Shown here piece after piece: positions 22,819-35,212 of a DNA stretch of 64,000 nucleotides. Under the pieces are notes generated by a model, which ran no database searches, was not told the origin of the DNA, and saw only the letters and a list, made by a program, of their open reading frames with translations. The DNA is from Polytrichum commune. Its lineage: Eukaryota > Streptophyta > Polytrichopsida > Polytrichales > Polytrichaceae. The stretch is from assembly GCA_950295325.1 (NCBI GenBank), contig OX485809.1:6818001-6882000 (forward strand). The letters run 5' to 3'. A program made the translations under genes and the position numbers. Position 1 is the stretch's first letter, and each line of letters starts with the position of its first letter.

Positions 22819-23969
22819 CTAATGGTGGGCTAAGGTAGAAATATGGAAAACGGTGAAAATAAGTTGATTTGGCCAAAAAAAGTGGCTTGAATTTGTGCAA
22901 TATTTTTCAGAGATGGAGTAGAGGAAATGATGGGGAATGCAAGTTGTTTTGTAGTTTTACTCCTTATAAATAATCAGTCTTTTTCTCCCAAAGAGGCAAG
23001 CAAGTCAAACCCCTTACTTGTATAGTGGAGTCTCCTAAATCCAAGTATCAAAACATCCTACTTTGCATACAAATGCACGCAAAATGGTTAACTCAATGAC
23101 ACCCAAAAGTGATCGTAAGTGGTGTGAACACCTCCTATCTGGCCAATCACTGCATCCCACTTATCACTGCATTCTTTTCATGCCACCACTTTTACAACTA
23201 ACCATTTTGGATCCACACAAGAATCACTCTACCCCTAGTCCAGTGCACCAACAGTGGTCATTCACCGATTTCGATTTTTCTATCTTACCTCCACCAGAAG
23301 AAGAGAAACTTCGGTCTCCGTTAGGAAGCCGACGTGAATGAAGTGTTTGTTCGTTCCACCCCCAGACCTATGTCCACTGGACAAAGGAATAGAGGTAAAG
23401 AACTACTTCCCCCTTTCGAGAGTACCTCCACCAATCAATCATTGGACTTTGCTTTGAATATGGAGAAGGGAAGAGGACATGTTTGGAGGCTTGGGTATAT
23501 GTGCGCCAACTAGGCGAAAAGAACAATTGGCCAAGAGTGCGTGTGGCGCGACGTTTGGTTGGTGCGAGAGTTAATAAAAACCATGTGGACATGTCAAACG
23601 TGAGAGCCACAAAAACTTTTTCTTCACAACAAAGTCAACCCCCCACCCCGGTGGAAATCAATACAACCACGTAAACGTTTTGGTCTCACTACTTGTCGGC
23701 ATGCGTAAAGAGCTAAGGTATAATTTGGGCCTTATGTGGTCACTCTTTCTTCACTTAAGGATCACGTGGTCTTATGGCTTGTTCTTTTCGACTATCATGT
23801 GGTTATATGCTCGGCTATGATGATCGACTTTAAAGTCGCATTCATAGTTTTTTTGTAACTATCCGGTAGAATAGCACCGGTGGGTATGATCACATAATTC
23901 TAGTAGTGCTTTTGAATCGGACACCTATGTGGTCTAGATGTATGGAAGGTGGATAGCATCTCAAGGCAA

Positions 23970-24960
23970 TCACACCCCCTTATGTTTCATAACCACGTGC
24001 GATAAAAGTTTGCTACCCTATATTATATGTCATAGACAATTTAAAAAATTATGATATTTTTTCTACACGTGCATAATCATTGATAATATAAAAATTTATA
24101 CTTTTTTGAAAATTTTAGACATCTTCGTTTTTGTAGTAATGTTTTTAGTTCAATCCTGTGTCATTCTAGTTAGAAACCGTAACACAATATTCATTTAAAT
24201 GAGAGTTTTCCAATGAATTGAGAGTACATTAAGCAAACTATTAATCCAAGAATGAAATGAAAACCACTGGAAAGTTGTAGAGGACAAGTAAAAAAATAAC
24301 ATTTGATTTTCCGCCGTAAATTCCGCAATAGTTTCCATCAAAATGAGAGTATGTTAAGCTGGAAAATTGACTCATTTAGGTCGACTCAACCTAAATTGAC
24401 AACATATTGTCCTCATTTAGGTTGACTCAACCTAAATTGACTAACATATTGTCCTCATTAAGGTCGACTCAACCTAAATTGACTAACATAATTGTCCTCA
24501 TTTAGGTCGACTCAACCTAAATTGACAACATAATGTCCTCATTTAAGTTGACTCAACCTAAATTGACAAAATATTGTCCTCATTTAGGTCGACTCAACCT
24601 AAATGAGTCGATTTCCCAACTTAACATACTCTCATTTTAATGGAAACTACACGTCTGAAGTATAATCTAGTATTTATCAACCTAACATGATTTTTAGGTG
24701 TCCAAATGGCCAATATTATTTTGAGAGGATCCCACTCTCTCAAAATATTGAATATCATGTTCCGTATGTTTTATATAAAAAAAAACAAATCATCAAAATC
24801 GGTTACCATTTTTTACTATGTAATAAATACCATGTATATATACTCAAGAAATAAAATTGATAAAATTTTGACCCATTTTGGTGATGCTTTATGGAAAAAG
24901 TAGATTTTTCTTTTTATCGCACATGATGTTCAACTTGACAATGGAGTACACCCCCTGGGG
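23970..24960. repeat. Dispersed repeat copy split by a nested MITE
   Basis: 23970-24180 (CCACGTGCGATAAAAGTTTG and onward) and 24720-24960 (GGTTACCATTTTTTACTATG, TTGACCCATTTTGGTGATGC) match, in inverted orientation, the two halves of a compact copy at about 30375-30745. A third partial copy is at about 31320-31480. Extra DNA, including a MITE, separates the halves here. Confidence 0.65.
24331..24647. mobile_element. MITE with ~50-bp inverted ends, TA flanks and internal 40-bp tandem repeat
   Basis: The ends begin GTTTCCATYAAAATGAGAGT and continue ATGTTAAGYTGGRAAATYGA, inverted at the right end. TA dinucleotides flank both sides (24329-24330, 24648-24649), as expected of Tc1/mariner-type target sites. 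The interior is about six copies of a ~40-bp unit carrying the near-palindrome AGGTYGACTCAACCT and TATTGTCCTCATTT. Confidence 0.75.
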
Positions 24961-27625
24961 ATAGCAAGGTTTATAGGTATTGGAGGTGTATGGCAACACT
25001 AGAAATACACGTTTTATAAATGAGGTGGACATTGCGCTCAAAATATAGACATAATCAAAGGTTCAATCTACTATATAAATGAAGAACGTGGATGTTAAGG
25101 TCCCATGTGTCACCGTTCTCAAGTGCATGGTTCCTTCAACGGTGGAGCTCATGGTACAGCTTAACAAAGTGAACGGTGCCGTGGGCTCCAAGAGAGAAGC
25201 TGAGTGAAGAGAGTGAAGTGCTCGGGAGAGGAAATGCTTGTGAATTTATCAGGCTAATTAACACATGACATAAGAGACATGATACTTGAGATAAGGTAGA
25301 TGAGGCTAATTTGGTTAGCTCCCTTAATTTGACACTTAATTGTAGTTTCTAATCAGCGGTACAGTCGCTTTAATTCGATGGGTGAGTAATACATGGCGAT
25401 CTAGCCGTTGGTGTGATGATATTTGGGTTAGTCACCATGACAGGTCTCAAACTATACATACCATCCTCCATAATGAGGAGTGCTAACTTATCCACTGAGC
25501 TATGACATGCTTAATATTTGTGCTCATGGTAGGCCAATTAGGAGGCGGCATGTGGCTATGAGGTGCCAACCAACTTGAATTGTCAGTGTTCTATGATGAA
25601 AAAAACAATTCGACAACATTTTATCTTACACGTGACACAACCAATACTGGCATTAAACTTGGTTTTCATTGGCAAATGACTCATGTAGAATATGCTAATG
25701 ATGTTGTTCACTTACACAAAATTGAATGATAAAAGAGTCCCCCCCCCCCCTATAACACCACATTAGAAAGTAGAGGGTCTTTGATTTCGGAGCCTAGATC
25801 AACACCTTCCTCAACTCCGATTCCAACAATTCAAATCCTTTGGTCATGATTCGCAATTGCTACGTTGCTCAAGCTTCTAATGCTCAAATACATCGGATGG
25901 ATGATTCCACATAACTGGAGTGTCCACATTAGCCTTATCTACCTTAAAGGATAAATGGCCAAGGATGTACTTATGGCCAAGAAGTCCTCTCAAAAAGAGC
26001 ATACATCTACATAATTACAAATCAAGTTTCATTATATTTTATAATAGGCTTAAGCCTAGTTGTTGTTATAATTGCATGGATATAGCCTATACTTTTCATT
26101 GTGGAGATATTGTAGAGTATATGTGTCATATGTTCGAAAATGAAGACTTCAAATGTCGAAATCCCATTGGTTTAAATTGAATCTAAAGTCAAGGCAGCTG
26201 AACACAACTCATCAACTGAGTAATGTTATGGCTTGCCAAAAGGAAATTCTTGCACACTTTAACAGTGGCCACTTTGGCAGTTGCAATTGAGTGACATTTG
26301 ATTGGACATAAGTTACAAAATAACATTCTTAAGAGGGGAGGGGGAGGATTGATTGATATGGATTGTAACCCTTTTCTAACTTGTGCAATCAACCAAGAGT
26401 ATCAAGGGAACAATATGATGCAACTTATTGCGGTTATGGAGTGTTTGCATCTGGGCAATCATGATGGACATGTTACTTTGTCAAACATGACCAAGTCTTC
26501 AACATGACCAAACTTCCACTAATTATTTTGATTGTGGTCCATAGTACTCGCCATCAACCTATAGTGATTGTCTTGCAATCACTAGGCAACACGTGGAAAG
26601 GTTGTCATACGGCACTTGTCAGTGTGGGCCTAGTGGTGTAACGTGACAAATCACAAGTCCACTTTAATTAACATGACACACCAATTTTGATGCCTCACTA
26701 AAGCAAATGTTTAGTGTAGTCAACATTTGATATCTTAATTGAAGTTTATTAATGGTAAACATACCCTTTTTCAATAGTCCCCCCAATCTTAATACATAGA
26801 GTCCTCTAAAATCATAGAAATTCACACATATAGCCGTCATTTTTCAACGTGATAGAATAAGCTAATACGCTTCAAGCATGTCACTGTCACGTTTGGCATG
26901 ATGGAAAAAGTAAGATAAAAGGGCACTACTTGTACTCAAGCTTTTGTCTCCTGATGATTGGAAGTAGGTCGGCCTATGTTGTGAATATCAATGTCCAAAC
27001 TACCAACGAATTGATTAATTCAAACGATTTATCACAAACTACCAAATTCTCATACTTAACTTTTAAAGCAATATTCTAAGTTATCATTGTCCTCAAATCT
27101 TCAAAATTCTTATCCAGCCAATCTGTTGTTTCTTGTAATTTACATCAAAAAAAAATTCCTTTTAATTGCAGTGGGGTTGATCAAGGGGGTGATCCTTCTC
27201 CCATTAAGTTCCCGTTGAAACCTATAGTGAATAGATAACACTTTCAAATGAGTCACACCTCAATCAGCTATACCTACTTGACACAAAGACATGTTTGTTG
27301 GACCTAAGATTCAAAAAGCCTTCATTACATGCTTGTCATCCAAGTGCCAAAAGAAACGAGCAAGCCCAACTTGCCCAAGAGGCTACAACAACAAACGAAA
27401 CTTAACCAAAGTGAGAGCTCTCCAAACAAGTTCGTTGGTGAATATGGGTTGGGAGAGAATCTTGCCTTTGAAAATCTACAATAATTTTAAAACCTTGGAA
27501 ATCGATTGTGTTTTCTTGTTTAGACATTGTGAAACCAATTTCCATACTTGTGAAAAGTCACTCTAATATCACACTTGTACTACACTTATGCGAAATTGCT
27601 TTCGGGTAACAGAAATGGGTTTGTC
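24961..27625. other. Intergenic DNA with an old dispersed repeat and a SINE-like head
   Basis: 25570-25960 is a diverged direct copy of about 37180-37450 (shared TTGCTCAAGCTTCTAATGCT and GGATGATTCCACA). A poly-C run lies at about 25740-25750. The SINE-like head at 25405-25510 is listed separately. No protein gene is supported. Confidence 0.45.
25405..25510 (-). repeat. tRNA-derived SINE-like head
   Basis: On the minus strand the sequence has a consensus A box, TAGCTCAGTGG, followed by a weak B box, GTTTGAGACC. Spacing is wider than in a tRNA gene and no closing acceptor stem is present, so a SINE head is the best reading. Confidence 0.4.
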
Positions 27626-28057
27626 TAAGGTAGAAATACCATAAGCAGTTAACCACCCTCTGACCGTGCACTAAACCGCCGTCATAATGGTGAAGTGCCA
27701 TTTCTGAAATGGATCATGGCTCGGTGGCAACTTCAATGCGTGTACACTTAGTGTAGCCAATGGGAGTCAAGTGTTAATGTACTCATGAGGTTACTGATTT
27801 AGGCGATGTTTTGTATGGAAATGCGGATCACCGTGTTCGGTGTAGGGAGAATCTAGTGAACGAGCTAGTAGAGGGTTGAATAACTTTCCACTCTGAAAAA
27901 TTATAGCATTTTTTGTATAGGGCAAAAAAAATATGAAACAACTTGCATTCTTCATGAATCCTTCTCGTCTATCTTGGAAAATTATCTCATGATCAGATCA
28001 GACCAGATCTTCAATGCAAATCACCTTATTTTCACGGGTTATGGTATTTCTACCTTA
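27626..28057. mobile_element. 432-bp MITE, copy 1 (TAAGGTAGAAATACCATAA ends)
   Basis: Perfect 19-base inverted ends, TAAGGTAGAAATACCATAA at 27626 and its complement ending at 28057. The interior (GCCGTCATAATGGTGAAGTG, GTGTACACTTAGTGTAGCCA, ATGAAACAACTTGCATTCTT) is shared with copies at 32629-33012 and 49439-49870. There is no coding capacity. Copy 3 has exactly the same length. Confidence 0.85.
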
Positions 28058-31000
28058 CTTTTACACTTTGCCATGACGTTCTTGAATGATGCATGTTGAC
28101 AACTGACACAGGGTGCCATTTGCATCCTCCAGGTTACTGTGGAAAGTGTGAATGATCTTCTGTGGCTGTCCACACTTAAAAAGCTCTAACTTACTTCCTG
28201 CAGCACCATCAAAAGCATTTGAACTCAAGTGCCACCAGCAAAATGAGAAATCTACTCATGAATGACAATACACATTGGTACACCCTAAACTCCGTAATAT
28301 CAACCCCCCATAATGTCACTCACTCCATAATATCCCGAAACCCCAGGGAAAGGACGTTTGTAGTTCAAATCTCACTCCTTATTGTCATCTTTCTCTCCCT
28401 TATATTACAAACTTTGTCAATAATGCAAACCACTCAAGAAGTCAACCCACACCCTCACATTGCGTCATGTGTCAACATGTGGAGTGTCACCTTCTTATTC
28501 TTATTCTTATTCTTATTCTTCTTATGCCACTTGTTGAATGTTGGTGCATGCATATGCCACATTGCCCGGGAAGGCCAAGTGGAGTGGGCCACACTAGCGT
28601 AAGTGATGGGAGAACAAATTCAAATTGTCTTCACATCTCATTTGTGTTATTCCATAATGTCACATGCTACACTAATTCTATAGTATCACGCATCCATGTT
28701 AACACTGCAAAACTCCGTAATATCACATGCACTTTGGTTGCCACGGGTGTGATACAACGGAGATTAGAGTGTAACATGAACCGGTTACCGTTTTGGTCTT
28801 GGAAACTTCGGATCTAGGTCACTTCCATCCAACTTGAGTGCATGTTCACAACACCTACCGAAGGGGAGGAAAAGATGAAAACCATGAATGTTAGTGTAGA
28901 GTGCGAGGGTTCTGATTTTTAAATGTTAAAACCCTTGAATGGGAATCATAGACTCCAATTTTAATCTAGCGAGTTTGAATTGGGATGCATCAACTTCCAG
29001 CCTATAGAAGACATGTTTTTACTATGACCCCTTTGGTAGGTGTTAGAAAACCAAACCACTCCACTTTCTCACGGTTCGTCACACATTGCTTGAGCTCAAG
29101 CTTGCAAGTCTAAATTAGGTAATGAGAATTTTGGACCTTTATATGTGCCTCAAACGGAGGAGCGGTTGTTTCTCCTTTGCCCCCTATTTTTTGGAGTGAC
29201 TTTCAATTCAACCCCAAGCTTGAACTCGCGATCATTGGCCTTGAAATTTCTACGAGTTCAAGTTTGAGTGTGAACTCAAAAGCTCATCCAAGAAAAGTAG
29301 GAACCAACGTTCAGACAAAATGAACTTAGCATCTGCCGGGGTTTAGGGTTTAGGGTTCTCCAACCTTGGCCCAATGAACCGGCAAGCTTGAGCTTGAGCT
29401 CAAGTTGTGTGTGCCAACCTCATCAATGCCATTCCGAATTCAGTGTTGAGGGGTTGATCACACAAGCCACTTCCAGCACTAACCGTCAACATCTCCGGTT
29501 GTGATACTGCGAAAAGTGGTGGGCTAACATCTATTTCTCAACATAATCCCCAACAATTGCATGGCTAAAACTGAATGGCAGGTTTGGTGTGATCGGGGCA
29601 TGAGGGGTGGATCACACCGGCGACTTCCGACATCATCCGTTGGCATCTCCGGTTGCAATAGTGTAAAAAGTGGTGGGCCAACATCTATTTCTCAACATAA
29701 TCCCCAGCAATTGCACGGCTGAAGGTTTGGTGCGATCGGGGCATGAGTCACCTCGCCACGAACCGGGATCACCACATGGTCCCCCTCTAGATGGTTCTAT
29801 GATCCACGAAGATGGTATATTCCAAATCTACATCCATAGATGCTAGATGTACGCATCCATAGAACGTAGGGGAATGTAAAATTTGTGGATAATCATAGCC
29901 TAACTTTTGACGGACTAGGTACACTCCTTGCTACATTATTGGGAATCCAATGATGGGCACGACTTGGCTGGGATGGGTTCCACTACACACGAGTCCCCTT
30001 TTGTTGCATGAGTTGGTGCATCTATATATATTGTTGCGGTAATTTAACAAGTGTTGTGGCCTCCTCCTGCTGCTGAAGCCACAGGTAAAGACAGAAACAA
30101 AGGGCACGGTGTTGAAGCCTTCTAAGTCAACACATTGTAATCTAGCCCACTATGATGATAGTGAGAATACGTCATCGCCACGTATACGTGTTGTGTGGTC
30201 ACACCATCAATATGTGGGTGCTTTTTGTTATGGAAATCAAAGCGATTTTGAAAGTCGAGGAATCCAAAAAGTCTTGTGGGGACTAGCTACAAGGACATCG
30301 GCGTGAGAGAGGGAATTATCACCTAGTACTAGCATATTTATTACTAGTGCCTCTCATACACTCCATTGTCAAGTTGAACACCACGTGCGATAAAGCAAAT
30401 CTACTTTTACATAGAGCATCATTAAAATGGGTCAAAATTTTATCAGTTTTTTTTCTTCCATGAGTAGACATACACGGTATCTATTACATGGTAAAAAATG
30501 GTAACCAAATTTGATGATTTGTTTTTTTCATAAAACATATTGTTTTTAACTAGAATGACGCAGAATTGAACTAAAAAAATCACTATAAAAATGAAGATGA
30601 CTAAAAGATTCAGAAATATATACAGAGGACATTATCAATGGTTATGTATATGTAGGAAAAATATCATAGTTTTTAAAATGATCTATGGCATATAATATAG
30701 GGTAGCAAACTTTTATCGCACGTGGTTGTGAAACGTAAGGGGGTTGTGATTGCCCCGAGCTCATTCATAGAGGTCTTGAAATAGTATGTAGCCCAGATCT
30801 TTCCTTTTTTAGTTGACTTGACATCGGAATCGGTTTAATGGATCCTGGATTAGTGTAGTCCAAGTCAACTGAGCCGAATCGGAGATAACTTTGTAAGGGC
30901 GTCAAGTTTTTGTATTGGATGGTTGCATAGGTACGGTTGTATGCGATAATTCCCTCCCACCAAGGACATGAGGGTGGGAACCAAAAGTGCTTGGGGTGGG

Positions 31001-32222
31001 TCACTCCATGCACATTTAGGAAACTATATGCAACTACCTCTAATCATAATTGACAACATTTCCATTACATGAACAAAACGTGAATAAGATGAACTTAACA
31101 CATCTATTGTCAATTCTCTCCTCTAAACCTTAGGGCACCCTTTTGCACATTTACACCTACTTCAAAATATAAACAACCTTTCTAAGTGTACACATTAGAG
31201 AAAAATAAAACCTCTCCCTTATATATACTATGCACGTTAATGGCTCAAATAATACCCCTTCTTATACTCACGTTAGTTTGTATGGTGTATGAAGAAAGAG
31301 TCCACCCCCAGGGGTCAATGACCAAGTTTGGTTACCATTTTATCCTCTTTAATAAACACCATGTACATCCACTCAAGAAAAAAAAATGATAACAAATTGA
31401 CCCATTTTGGTGATGCATCTTAAAAGTATTAATTTTGTTTTTACCGCACGTGGTCTTGAACTTGACAAGTGGAGTGACCTCCCTATGCCATAATGTTCAT
31501 TTCTCAAAGTAACAGAGAGCAACGACTTGTTGTGGTTAATGTGGGGCTAAATGTCAATATGATGTTCAAGTTGGTAGAAAGACTTGAGATCACTTAGTTT
31601 CATAGCTTGAAATACATAATCAACTCTCTCTTTCTAATGGATTTGTAAAGCTTGGGGCATTCCAACACAAAGCGTGCTCATTTTTCAACTACATTGTAGG
31701 CTTTAACGTTTCGTCCCCGGGGCGGCAACTCAAACAATTAATTATAGGAGGCTCGTCCAAAAATTTCACAAAGGCATAGTTTATGTACACATAATCGTAC
31801 ATATAATCTAGATTATGTTTCAAATAATCTACAACTTTCAACTACTGAAGAGGGGTTGAAGAGTTTTAGAAGAGAAGTGGGAGAGAAGCCACCGAAAGAA
31901 GTCGGGAAGAGAGTTAGGATTAGGTCTTACAAGCCAAAATAATCTATATTATCTTCAAACAAAAATTAGATTTTATAAATTATAGTTGGTTATAATGGAG
32001 ACCAGATTATGAACTAGCCCCCCTGTCCAAGAGAAAGTCCACATTGTGTTCAGATTATTCATGTATTATAATACATAGACATGTTCAAATCAAAAAATTA
32101 TTGTGTATTGTGGACAGTCTCAATGTGCACTACATCACTCCATTCTAAATTTTGTAAAAATTTCTTTGATATGAATGTACAAGGATAACATGGATGGATT
32201 ATTTATTACAAATTATTTTGCA
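28058..32222. other. Intergenic DNA with local duplications
   Basis: 29452-29603 and 29604-29750 are a ~150-bp tandem duplication (TCAACATCTCCGGTTG/TGGCATCTCCGGTTG, AAAAGTGGTGGGC). TTTAGGG units occur at about 29340. A compact dispersed-repeat copy lies at 30375-30745 and a partial one at 31320-31480 (see 23970). Short open frames at 30109-30306 and 30765-31013 show no recognisable motif. Confidence 0.45.
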
Positions 32223-32552
32223 CTACACTAATTATAATGATATTTAGTGTTTGATTATATTTAATGTTGTTACCACCTTACCCTGCTCAACACTAATTTT
32301 CAATTCTTTAACAATTAGTGTTAGACATAAATGTGCCATTGCCTTCCCTACTGCCACCTCCTTTATTACAGTCCCTTTTTCATATCCTTACTAACACTAA
32401 ATTCAAACATATAATTTCCACATATTACCATACTAGTTGATATTTAGCGTTTGAGTTTACATTTAATGCTACTTACTTTCACAGGGTTATTGACATTTAG
32501 TGTATGCGTTCGTATTTAGTGTATCAAACACTAAATATCATTTTTAGTGTAG
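32223..32552. mobile_element. MITE of the CTACACTAA...TTTAGTGTAG family, copy 1
   Basis: The ends are inverted: CTACACTAATTATAATGATA and its approximate complement ending TTTTTAGTGTAG, with internal AACACTAAATATCA/TGATATTTAGTGTT. A second copy lies inside element B at 59147-59494, sharing the central TTTCAATTCTTT-ATAATTAGTGTT. A short fragment is at about 35843-35870. Confidence 0.75.
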
Positions 32553-32628
32553 TTGCCACCCCGGGGATTCGACTACACTATGGGCAAGCAAAAAACAGGG
32601 TTGTTGCAAAGAGACCAGTGGATGAAGA

Positions 32629-33012
32629 CAGCCGTGCACTAGACTGCCGTCATAATGGTGAAGTGCCAATTCTAAAACGGATCATGGCTTGGCGGCAACT
32701 TCAATGCGTGTACACTTAGTGTAGCCAATGGGAGTGAAGTGTTAACGTACTCATGAGGTAACCGATTTAGGCGATGTTTTGTATGGAAATGCTGTGTTTG
32801 GTGTAGGGAGAATCTAGTGAACGAGTAGGGGGTTGGACAACTTTCCACTTTGAAAAATTGTAGCATTTTTTTGTATAGGGCAGAAAAATATGAAACAACT
32901 TGCATTCTTCATGAATCCTTCTCGTCTATCTTGGAAAATTATCTCATGATTGTCACACCAGATTGTCAATGCGAATCACCTTATTTTCACGGGTTATGGC
33001 ATTTCTACCTTA
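32629..33012. mobile_element. 432-bp MITE family, copy 2 (left end lost)
   Basis: Homology begins at GCCGTGCACTAGACTGCCGT and runs to TTCTACCTTA at 33012. The left terminal ~50 bases present in the copies at 27626 and 49439 are missing or replaced. Confidence 0.75.
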
Positions 33013-33197
33013 CATGCAGGCATATACTATAATCATTTGGGAGTTTACCTGAGAGCAGTCGGAAGTTCATCAGATACGACAAGAGATAAGTTAAGGTATG
33101 CAGGTGTTACCCAGTTTGCTTTTCTTGCTCTTCGCCTTCTGTTCATCGGAATTAAGTTAGATCTTCAAATTTGTGTTGCACTAGAAAATCTATGCTA

Positions 33198-34890
33198 AAA
33201 CATCAACACAAATCAGAGCGTCAATCGGACCTCTCTTGATTTCGTTCTGATAATCGATCGGAATTGTATGTTTTCATGTCGTTTCCTTAATTGAATGCGT
33301 ACTAGTTAGGTCCATCCAATTGTGTTCATTGTTGAGTGTGGAGTAGTTGATAAGATCTGAAGACGTAGTCCAGTCTTTCATACATGTGACATCTTTATGG
33401 TGGTTGATAAGATCTGAAAACATAGTCCAATCTTTTATACATGTGACATCTTTATGGTGTTTTTTGTTCTTTGATCCTCACCTAACCACGCACCAATCAA
33501 ATGTAGGTGTCAGTCAAGAAAAGCAACCAAATAACACCCACAAAGCTTGGGTTATATCCACTTTTGTGTCTAGAGAAGTCAGCTTCTTCCTATTGGGATC
33601 CATGATCCATCATCTGCTCTGCGCCTTTCTCAAACGAACTCCGAAATTAGTGTGGCCGAAATAATGAAATTGAATCCACGTATCCAAGATCTTTGGCATG
33701 TTATTATTCCTGGCCATTCATATCAAAAATATGCCAATTTGTGATGAAATATCAACACAAATCAGAGTGTCAATTGGACCTCTCTTGATTCTGTTATGAT
33801 AATCGGAATTGCATGGTTTCCTGTCGATTCCTGAACTGATTACGTACTAGCTAGGTCCACCCAATTATGTTCATTGTTGAGTGTGGAGTAGTTAATAAGA
33901 TCTGAAGACGTAGTCCAATCTTTTATACATGTGACATCTTTATGGTGTATTTTGTTCTTTGATCCTCACCTAACCACACACCAATCAAATGTAGACATAC
34001 TAATGTCAAGTGTTAAGAAAAGCAATCAGATAACACCCTCAAACCATGAGTTATATCCACTTTTGTGTCTAGAGCAGAGTTCGGGAAGTTTTTGAAGCCT
34101 TAGTGGCTAATTGCCGGTAGTTGCTACAAAGGGTCGGATTTTTTCCAATTTACATCGGCAAGAGCCGGTCTTTTGTAAAATCAATCGGCCAATTGCCTAT
34201 ACTTTCATATTTTCATTGGCCAATATCCGATTAAATGGAATTCATATCGGCAGTAATTGTTTAAAAAATGTATGAAAAGTTTTTAGAAATCATTTCTTAG
34301 TACAAAATCTTGAATAAGTGAAAAGAAAGGCATGTTCAAAACTTTAAATTCGAAGAGTTAATATCCTTGGCAAGAATTGAACCTAGCAATGCCTTGACCG
34401 CTTGAAGGCCAAGGGTCCCCCCATTCTTCATAGAAGCAATTGGATTTGGTCATGGAAAGGTTGCATAATTCAAAAAGCTTAAGGTTTAGGGTACTTCCTC
34501 AAGTGCATCATCAGATGCCCCAGACAAATAGCGCTCTGGATGCTTCCGGCTGAAATCCAATAACTCACAAGAAGAATCGGCTATATTTCCAGGACATTTT
34601 ATGGTCCATCGGCTAATTGCCGGAGGATTGAAATTACAGTCGGATTGCCATCCGATGGTTGGAAATTTGGACCAGCCATGAGGGGAAATCCATCAGCTGA
34701 TAATGAACTAGCCGTCGGTTTTCCCCGAACATAGGTCTAGAGAATTCAGCTTCTTCCTGTTGGGGTCCATGATCCATCATCTGCTCTGCGCCTTTGTCAA
34801 ACGAACTCCGAAATTAGTGTGGCCGAAATAATGAAATTGAATCTACGTATCCAAGATCTTTGGCATGTTATTATTAAATGGCCATTCAGA
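33198..34890. repeat. Direct duplication of a ~500-bp segment, second copy interrupted
   Basis: About 33198-33700 (ATCAACACAAATCAGAG ... TCCAAGATCTTTGGCATGTT) recurs at 33744-34074 plus 34743-34870, the second copy being split by a 660-bp hAT-type insertion. Within the first copy a 57-bp piece (TTGATAAGATCTGAA ... CATCTTTATGG) is itself duplicated. A diverged relative of the CTAACCACRCACCA part lies in intron 4 of the oxidase gene at about 46850-46940. Confidence 0.8.
34075..34734. mobile_element. Non-autonomous hAT element with 8-bp target duplication
   Basis: The 660-bp insert starts CAGAGTTCGGGAAG and ends TTTTCCCCGAACATAG, imperfect inverted ends of hAT style (CAnnGTTCGGG). It is flanked by exact copies of GTCTAGAG at 34067-34074 and 34735-34742. 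The uninterrupted copy of the host segment near 33575 has the single empty site, which confirms the boundaries. No transposase is encoded. Confidence 0.85.
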
Positions 34891-35140
34891 TTCTGCGAGC
34901 AGTCTGAACGTTAAAGCCAAGTTCGTCACATTGAGAATGAAGCGATGACATCATCGATTGCTGCTTCAATGGAATGGCCATCATACCCAATACAAAGTTG
35001 CCCTTTACTTTTCCTTTTTATCCTTGGCTACGTGGCTCACATTCATAGGTTGATGAAAAATTTCTGCATGCAAGCTCACATCCCATTCGACCAATAGGAA
35101 TGAGATTTGTTCCAAAAAGCTGGAAAACAAAAATCTGGTC

Positions 35141-35212
35141 GCCACCCCAGGGGCTCGAACCCTGGACCACAAGGTTAAGAGCCTTGCGCTCTACCAACTG
35201 AGCTAGGACGGC
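35141..35212 (-). tRNA. tRNA-Lys (anticodon CTT)
   Basis: The 72-nt minus-strand sequence folds as a standard cloverleaf: acceptor GCCGTCC/GGGTGGC (two G-U pairs), D arm with TAGCTCAGTTGGTAGAGC, anticodon stem CAAGG/CCTTG around loop CTCTTAA (anticodon CTT), and T arm CAGGGTTCGAGCCCCTG. A and B box promoters are intact. Downstream on the minus strand is ATTTTTGTTTT, a good RNA polymerase III terminator. No intron is present and CCA is not encoded, as expected for a nuclear gene. Confidence 0.96.

Larger units (their letters stand above)
18031..23968. other. Gene-poor intergenic DNA, mostly unremarkable
   Basis: Apart from the SINE-like head at about 18285-18355 and the hairpin at 22662-22818, which are listed separately, no gene, RNA or clear repeat is supported. 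Short open frames such as 20679-20975 lack family motifs or splice context. A poly-G run lies at about 21273-21292. Confidence 0.5.

Noticed and set aside
32500-32520. Isolated GCGTTCGTA half-site near a MITE end as a member of the palindrome family
   Set aside because: Only one arm is present and it belongs to the MITE sequence; the other MITE copy has GCGTTTGTA instead.
33198-34890. Pair of direct repeats as LTRs of a retrotransposon
   Set aside because: The copies are only about 45 bases apart, have no TG...CA ends or primer-binding site, and enclose no gag-pol; a segmental duplication fits.
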